Source: an uncultured Sphingomonadaceae bacterium (GTDB taxonomy: Bacteria; Pseudomonadota; Alphaproteobacteria; Sphingomonadales; Sphingomonadaceae). Taken from it: 19,602 nt of DNA. Below are positions 15,081-19,602 of this stretch, in pieces. The stretch is taken from contig CALKXX010000084.1 in assembly GCA_938003725.1 (NCBI GenBank), positions 1-19,602 of the forward strand. The letters run 5' to 3'. A program made the position numbers and the translations under genes. Within the stretch, counting starts at the first letter, position 1. Every line of letters starts with the position of its first letter. Below the pieces are notes generated by a model. That model had not been told where the DNA came from. It was given only the letters and a program-made list of their open reading frames with translations, and searched no databases.

Positions 15081-15110
15081 GGTCGTGTTTCACGCGCGAC
15101 CATCTTTTTT
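15081..15110 (+). terminator. Intrinsic terminator-like hairpin 2, next to the ribosome site
   Basis: GGTCGTG (15081-15087), a 7-base loop, CGCGACC (15095-15101, one G-U pair), then ATCTTTTTT to 15110. The stem starts directly after the U-run of hairpin 1. The next bases, AAGGGGG (15111-15117), are the Shine-Dalgarno sequence of the gene starting at 15125. No promoter fits in the 14 bases left, so transcripts of that gene probably pass through both hairpins. Confidence 0.65.
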
Positions 15111-15124
15111 AAGGGGGCCAAATA

Positions 15125-17275
15125 ATGGCAATTTATGTCGTCCAGTCGACCGAAGAACTAATGAGCACTTTGTCGCAAGCAAGCGGCGGAGACACCATAA
15201 AACTGGCTTCCGGCACATATTCATCGATCAATATCCGGAATTTGGATTTTGATGGCGAAGTATTGATTCGCTCCGAAAATACAAATGACCCTGCCGTGCT
15301 CACCGACCTGTTAGTGAGAGACTCCAGCGGTTTGCGCTTCTTTGATCTGGAAATGGAAGCTGCGGCCGGCAAAAACAACGTTTTTCAGGTATTTGGATCA
15401 AACGACGTTCATTTTAGCAATGTCGAGGTACATGGGCCGTCCAATATTGGTTCGGGCAATGAAGTTTCGCCCTTCATGATTCGCGAAAGTTCAAACGTCA
15501 CCGTCAGAAATTCTGAATTTTATGACGCCTGGAACGCAATAGCGATGCTCGACAATAACGGTATCCGGATTGAAAGTAACGTCTTCCACGATATCCGCAC
15601 CGATGGCATCCGGGGCGGCGGTGTCTCTAACCTGGTGGTCAAAGGCAATGTGTTCTATGATTTCCATCCAGCCGAAGGTGACCATCCCGACGCGATCCAG
15701 CTTTGGTCCACCAACCAGACCGAGGTAGCGCGCCATATTCAGATTATGGACAATCTGGTGTTCCGTGGTGATGGAGACCCGACTCAAGGCATTTTTATTC
15801 GCGACACATTTGAAGAATTACCGTTCGAAAATGTCTCAATCACCGGCAACACCGTGATAGGGGGCCTTTACAATGGCATCGCTATCAACGGCGTGAATAG
15901 CGGCATCGTAGAAGATAATGTCGTTCTGGAGATGGAAGGGCGGCGTTCCTGGATTCGCACCAATAATGACGAAAACTTTCAGGTGCATAATAATCGGTCG
16001 ACATTTTACGTGTTCGATGAACGGACCGATAGCCGGCATACGGACAATCATTTGGTAGCGGGTACAGATGCCCAGATTGAAGACGCGATATCTGCATGGG
16101 TTGCCGAACATCGCGCATTTGTAGATCGCTCGGAGGCGTTGACCGACGCCCTATCCGAATATCTTGAACCGGAAACAGATGCGGGCAGTCAGAAAAATTC
16201 GGGCACTACACGCTTCTTTGGCACGAATGATTTCAACCGCCTTGAGGGCACCGCGGGAAATGATCTGATCGTAACATTGGGCGGCAACGACCAGATTTTT
16301 GCGGGTGCGGGAAATGATATATTGGTTGGCGGCACAGGGCTCGACTTGATGAGCGGCGGCGAAGGCAATGACATTTATTATGTTGACTATCATGGTGACC
16401 GGGCGCTCGAACGGGCTGATCAGGGGATTGATGAAGTTCGCACCAGCGTCAGCTTTTCGCTGGGTGATCATGTTGAAAAACTGCGACTGCAGGGGGATGC
16501 GACATCCGGTACCGGCAACAGCATGGACAATATAATATACGGAAATGACGCGGCCAATATAATTCGCGGCTTGGAAGGTAACGATAATCTCCAAGGGCGT
16601 GGCGGCAATGATGTTATCTATGGCGGCACCGGCGGCGATTATCTCTACGGCGGAGATGGGCTAGACGTTTTGCACGGCAATACCGGAGATGACCGAATAT
16701 TCGGACAAGGCAATAGCGACGTCCTTTATGGCGATGCAGGCAATGACATTATTCGAGGTGGGCATGGCAATGACGTAGTTCATGGTGGCTATGGAAATGA
16801 CAGCTTACACGGCGACGAAATGAGCGATCAGCTATTTGGTGAAGCGGGCAATGACTATATTTCGGGCGGCGAAGGCAACGATATATTGAACGGCGGATCA
16901 GGTATCGACTTTCTAGATGGCGGCGCAGGACGCGACTTCCTGACGGGCGGCGACGGAGCGGATCGCTTTCGCTTCAATGAAGGCGATTTTAGCGGTGCAA
17001 CTGCGGTCAACTCTGACCGGATAACCGATTTTTCGTCCGCACAAGGCGACCGTTTGGACTTGGTGCGTGTTGATGCGATTTCCGGCGGCGGCGACGACGC
17101 CTTCCATTTTATCGGATCCGATGATTTCACAGGAACGGCCGGCCAACTGCGTTATGACCAGCTCGGCGGTGTCGCGACGATTGTAGAGGGCGACACCGAC
17201 GGCGATGGTGAGGCTGACTTTGCCATCCGATTGGATGGCACGCACAATCTCGTACAGTCGGATTTCATACTGTAA
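15125..17275 (+). CDS. Right-handed beta-helix protein with RTX repeats, likely type I-secreted polysaccharide-active enzyme
   Basis: The 716-residue protein starts directly with MAIYVVQSTEEL and has no signal peptide. Residues about 20-310 are a right-handed parallel beta-helix with repeated Asn-x-hydrophobic turns (NVTVRNSEF, GIRIESNVF, NLVVKGNVF, NVSITGNTV). The segment 178-194, with YDFHPAEGDHPDAIQLW, packs His 181, Asp 186, His 187 and Asp 189 and may be the active or metal site. A short helix-rich linker (about 315-350) leads to RTX nonapeptides in two blocks (375-419 and 464-616) and a serralysin-like C-terminal domain ending in VQSDFIL. The layout recalls alginate epimerases (AlgE) and polysaccharide lyases exported by type I systems; calcium would fold the repeats outside the cell. 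I infer a lyase or epimerase for the locus's own polymer, but a structural surface protein is possible. AAGGGGG supports the start. Confidence 0.85.
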   Translation: MAIYVVQSTEELMSTLSQASGGDTIKLASGTYSSINIRNLDFDGEVLIRSENTNDPAVLTDLLVRDSSGLRFFDLEMEAAAGKNNVFQVFGSNDVHFSNVEVHGPSNIGSGNEVSPFMIRESSNVTVRNSEFYDAWNAIAMLDNNGIRIESNVFHDIRTDGIRGGGVSNLVVKGNVFYDFHPAEGDHPDAIQLWSTNQTEVARHIQIMDNLVFRGDGDPTQGIFIRDTFEELPFENVSITGNTVIGGLYNGIAINGVNSGIVEDNVVLEMEGRRSWIRTNNDENFQVHNNRSTFYVFDERTDSRHTDNHLVAGTDAQIEDAISAWVAEHRAFVDRSEALTDALSEYLEPETDAGSQKNSGTTRFFGTNDFNRLEGTAGNDLIVTLGGNDQIFAGAGNDILVGGTGLDLMSGGEGNDIYYVDYHGDRALERADQGIDEVRTSVSFSLGDHVEKLRLQGDATSGTGNSMDNIIYGNDAANIIRGLEGNDNLQGRGGNDVIYGGTGGDYLYGGDGLDVLHGNTGDDRIFGQGNSDVLYGDAGNDIIRGGHGNDVVHGGYGNDSLHGDEMSDQLFGEAGNDYISGGEGNDILNGGSGIDFLDGGAGRDFLTGGDGADRFRFNEGDFSGATAVNSDRITDFSSAQGDRLDLVRVDAISGGGDDAFHFIGSDDFTGTAGQLRYDQLGGVATIVEGDTDGDGEADFAIRLDGTHNLVQSDFIL
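16514..16972 (+). repeat. RTX array, 17 contiguous nonapeptide units (27-bp period)
   Basis: Residues 464-616 of the beta-helix protein divide without gap into 17 units of nine residues with consensus GGxGxDxLx, for example GGHGNDVVH, GGYGNDSLH and GGEGNDILN. Units GNDAANIIR and GDEMSDQLF are degenerate. An earlier block of five units lies at 16247-16381, and the 44 residues between the blocks contain the DEVRTSVSFSLGDHVEKLRL segment common in RTX proteins. Such arrays form calcium-binding beta-rolls. The DNA units are diverged, so the repeat is clear in protein but weak in DNA. Confidence 0.88.
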
Positions 17276-17382
17276 GCACAATTTTCGTTGTTCGGACGGA
17301 CAGTTGGCTGTACCCACAAAGCGCTAGTCATGGCATTGGCCAGAATTGGCCGACTCTAAACTGATTCTGCGCTGGACTGTAT

Positions 17383-18969
17383 TTGTTGAATTTTGGAAAC
17401 CTGATAAGCTCAAAGAAGACTGGCGTTTTGCCGGGCTATTCCAGTAGCAATTTTTGGCGACGTCACAAATTGGCGTGGTTTTTCCTGCTTATATTATTTT
17501 CCTTCTTCTACGGATTGATATTTGGGGTTTTTGGAACCTTCTTCCTACTCCAATTGCTCGTTCCGTTGGTCGTTCTTGCGGTTTTCGTTATCTGGCTGCT
17601 GCCTGACACAGGCCAAGCTCCAACTAAGTTGCTGGAATGGCTGCTATTTGCGTTCCTGGCGGCGCTGCTATTTTGGCCTGATTATCTGGCGTTAGCCCTA
17701 CCTGGCCTGCCGTGGATAACGGCCATTCGTATTATCGGTGTGCCTATGGCATTCACTTTTTTGCTTTGCTTATCACTATCATCCGAATTTCGACATCGTC
17801 TCAAAGAAGTTCTAGGTGCAACACCGATGGTTTGGAAACTGATGATTGGTTTCGTCGCCATATCGCTGGTGTCAATCGGTCTATCATCTGAACCCTTCTT
17901 CTCGGTCAATAAGTTCATCGTCGCCCAAATCTATTGGACCATGATATTCTTTGCCAGTGTATATGTGTTTTCCAAGCCTCAACGCATGACCTTCTTTGGT
18001 TATCTAATCTTCGGTTTTGCGCTCTACGTAAGCGCCATCGGGCTTTGGGAATGGTATCTCCACAAGTTACCTTGGGCGGGACATATCCCGAATTTTCTTA
18101 AGATTGATGATGAAGCAGTAAGCCGGATATTATCGGCCAAGTCACGGGCCGCCACGGGTATCTACCGCGTGCAAAGCAAATTTACCACTCCATTGGGACT
18201 AGCGGAGTTTCTTGCTCTTGCGACTCCTTTCATTCTGCATTTTGCGATGAGCGCACGACTGAATAGCGTTAAGGTTGCCGGTTTTTTGAGTTTGCCGTTA
18301 ATTTTTTACGTGATCTTACTGTCGGATTCCAGACTTGGCGTGATCGGCTTTTTGCTCTCTTTTGTGTTTTATCTTCTCGCATGGGGTGTGCTGAGGTGGA
18401 AGCACCGTGAAGGCAGCCTTTACGGCCCTGCGATGACGCTGGCCTATCCAATCATCTTTATAGCCTTTGTTGCATCAACATTCTTCGTCGGCCGGTTGCG
18501 AAATATTGTTTGGGGTACAAAAGCTCAATCATTCAGTAATCAGGCACGGGCCGACCAAGTGGCAGATGGTATCCCCATGATTTTGTCTAAACCATGGGGT
18601 CACGGTATCGGGCGCGGTGCAGACGAATTAGGCTATACAAACCTAGGCGGCGTTCTGACGATAGATTCCTATTTTCTGGTTACCGCTCTCGAATTTGGGA
18701 TCATCGGATTCATTATCTACTACGGTATATTTGTAGCACAGCTGGTTTACAGTGGTCTCAGCCTGCTAAAAACCGAAACGGGAGAAATCGCGTTTCTGGT
18801 TCCGTTGACTATATCTTTGATCAACTTTCTTGTGATCAAATCTGTATTTGCACAGCAAGATAATCACCCTCTGGTGTTTGCCATGCTCGGAGCAATGACT
18901 GCATTGGTATATCGCGTTAACCAAACAAATGGGGATCCACCGACGCCTCCCCAGCCGTCACCTGCCTGA
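17383..18969 (+). CDS. O-antigen ligase/Wzy-like polymerase
   Basis: The product of up to 528 residues is a membrane protein with about 11-12 hydrophobic segments, including 31-72, 84-108, 112-132, 150-168, 176-196, 202-222, 270-290, 300-334, 350-370 and 428-460. The family's large periplasmic loop spans about 372-427. The conserved O-antigen ligase/Wzy_C features are visible: SDSRLGVIGF with Arg 317, PWGHGIGRGADELGY (404-418) and DSYFLVTALEFGIIGF (429-444). Its likely job is to polymerise the lipid-linked repeat units in the periplasm, though ligases of the same family join glycans to lipid A. Only TTG codons (17383, 17386) are available at the N terminus and no Shine-Dalgarno sequence is clear, so the true start may lie inside. 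The Pro-rich C-terminal tail is odd. The flippase gene begins 19 bp after it. Confidence 0.85.
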   Translation: MLNFGNLISSKKTGVLPGYSSSNFWRRHKLAWFFLLILFSFFYGLIFGVFGTFFLLQLLVPLVVLAVFVIWLLPDTGQAPTKLLEWLLFAFLAALLFWPDYLALALPGLPWITAIRIIGVPMAFTFLLCLSLSSEFRHRLKEVLGATPMVWKLMIGFVAISLVSIGLSSEPFFSVNKFIVAQIYWTMIFFASVYVFSKPQRMTFFGYLIFGFALYVSAIGLWEWYLHKLPWAGHIPNFLKIDDEAVSRILSAKSRAATGIYRVQSKFTTPLGLAEFLALATPFILHFAMSARLNSVKVAGFLSLPLIFYVILLSDSRLGVIGFLLSFVFYLLAWGVLRWKHREGSLYGPAMTLAYPIIFIAFVASTFFVGRLRNIVWGTKAQSFSNQARADQVADGIPMILSKPWGHGIGRGADELGYTNLGGVLTIDSYFLVTALEFGIIGFIIYYGIFVAQLVYSGLSLLKTETGEIAFLVPLTISLINFLVIKSVFAQQDNHPLVFAMLGAMTALVYRVNQTNGDPPTPPQPSPA

Positions 18970-18988
18970 TCGCGGTGTAGGGCGACTG

Positions 18989-19602
18989 ATGCCAGAACTT
19001 ATTAGGCAAAATTTTGACTCACTGATGTCTGTGGCTATTCGCGCGCTTTCGGTCTTGGCAGGATTCGGCATCACTTTTTACATTGGTCGGCAATTGGGGC
19101 CCACGGCCAACGGGCAATATGCTATTATAACACAGACGGCTATGTTTCTTTCTGTTGTGGCGGTCGGCGGAATAGATATGGCGATCGTGCGGGAATTTTC
19201 TGCAGCGATAGCAAAAAAACTAAGGATCAATCGTCAAACCGTCATCCGGACGATCTTTTGCATATTAAGCCTCATAGCATTGATAGTACTGATTTTATTA
19301 TTTGGAGGTGAACAACTTCTCACAACCATCTTGGGGTCGGATTTACCCAACGGTGCACTTGCGATCCTATGTCTGCTTTTTATTGCACGAACTTTCACGC
19401 GAACAATGAGCGCTGTTCTCCGATCGCAAAAATCATATATATCGGGACAACTCATTGAAGTGCTCATCATCCCGGTCACTGTTTTGGCGGCTATTTTTAG
19501 CGGGTATTTTCAAACCCTAGAAGAATTGCTTTGGATTTGTGTCGGTGCTGCCACCTTTTCGGCCGTTACAGGAACCTTCTTGAGCTTAAGGGGTACGGCG
19601 TC
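18989..19602 (+). CDS. Wzx-like polysaccharide flippase, 5' part
   Basis: The 204 visible residues begin MPELIRQNFDSLMSVAIRAL and continue with SVLAGFGITFYIGRQLGPTANGQYAI, the first helix pair and the RxLGPxxxGxYA signature of the polysaccharide exporter (Wzx/PST) family. Further hydrophobic stretches follow (about 50-65, 85-103, 115-132, 153-172, 178-198). The protein should flip the lipid-linked repeat unit across the inner membrane. The frame is open to the right edge, so the gene is cut by the window. The ATG at 18989 has TAGGG 6 bases upstream, which supports it. The gene follows the polymerase gene closely and is likely in the same operon. Confidence 0.88.
   Translation, partial: MPELIRQNFDSLMSVAIRALSVLAGFGITFYIGRQLGPTANGQYAIITQTAMFLSVVAVGGIDMAIVREFSAAIAKKLRINRQTVIRTIFCILSLIALIVLILLFGGEQLLTTILGSDLPNGALAILCLLFIARTFTRTMSAVLRSQKSYISGQLIEVLIIPVTVLAAIFSGYFQTLEELLWICVGAATFSAVTGTFLSLRGTA

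Noticed and set aside
15500..15700. AlgE-type alginate epimerase call for the beta-helix gene
   Set aside because: The domain layout fits, but the DPHE catalytic motif of AlgE is not visible, so only a general polysaccharide-active role is proposed.
16514..16972. Regular repeat spacing that could suggest a CRISPR or minisatellite
   Set aside because: The period is 27 bp in frame with the GGxGxDxLx protein unit; there are no identical repeats with unique spacers.
16151..17317. Several long antisense reading frames opposite the RTX region
   Set aside because: The GGxGxD codon pattern leaves the other strand free of stops. The translations have no recognisable motif and no ribosome sites, while the plus-strand protein is clear.
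17276..17382. GGCCA-gaat-TGGCC before the polymerase gene as a terminator or operator
   Set aside because: A 5-bp stem without a U-run is weak, and such short palindromes are frequent by chance.

Overview
The window looks like the chromosome of a sphingomonad (Alphaproteobacteria, Sphingomonadales). The reasons are the yebC-ruvC order, a GapR/DUF2312 gene beside a DUF1244 gene, the single-cysteine form of L36, a SleB-type hydrolase with a DUF4136-type lipoprotein nearby, and an rmlCBDA exopolysaccharide block like those of sphingan producers. The base composition is only moderately GC-rich, which would fit marine genera such as Parasphingorhabdus or Sphingorhabdus; the genus is a guess.

Positions 1-8391 are mostly housekeeping. 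On the minus strand are the 5' part of ruvC and then yebC, separated by a GC-rich inverted repeat that reaches up to the ruvC start. A CPBP membrane protease (+) meets a GNAT acetyltransferase (-) tail to tail, and the latter ends a tight minus-strand unit DUF1244 > gapR-like > acetyltransferase. Pyruvate kinase (+) diverges from that unit across a 75-bp gap holding a perfect 11-bp inverted repeat. Next come a HAD phosphatase and ribosomal protein L36 (both -), galE (-), and a two-gene plus-strand unit of a DUF4136-like lipoprotein and an M14 zinc carboxypeptidase joined by an ATGA overlap.

Positions 8431-19602 are an exopolysaccharide locus. A polyprenyl-phosphate sugar-1-phosphate transferase (-), which would load the first sugar on the lipid carrier, and a SleB-type cell wall hydrolase (-) lie opposite rmlC-rmlB-rmlD-rmlA (+). 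That operon is translationally coupled throughout and makes dTDP-L-rhamnose. After two tandem terminator-like hairpins comes a 716-residue protein with a right-handed beta-helix and an RTX beta-roll, probably exported by a type I system and acting on the polysaccharide. An O-antigen ligase/Wzy-like polymerase and the start of a Wzx-like flippase follow. Together these suggest a Wzx/Wzy-dependent, rhamnose-containing polysaccharide; its glycosyltransferases, export genes and type I transporter would lie beyond the right edge.

There is no tRNA, rRNA, CRISPR array or insertion sequence that I can see. No gene-free stretch exceeds 300 bases; the longest are 14883-15124, 9844-10051, 11264-11466 and 6476-6664. 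The most notable signals are the paired hairpins only 14 bp before the start codon of the beta-helix gene, the 17 uninterrupted RTX nonapeptides, the inverted 11-mers that carry the Shine-Dalgarno sequence of pyk, and a pyruvate kinase with the residue signature of potassium-independent enzymes.
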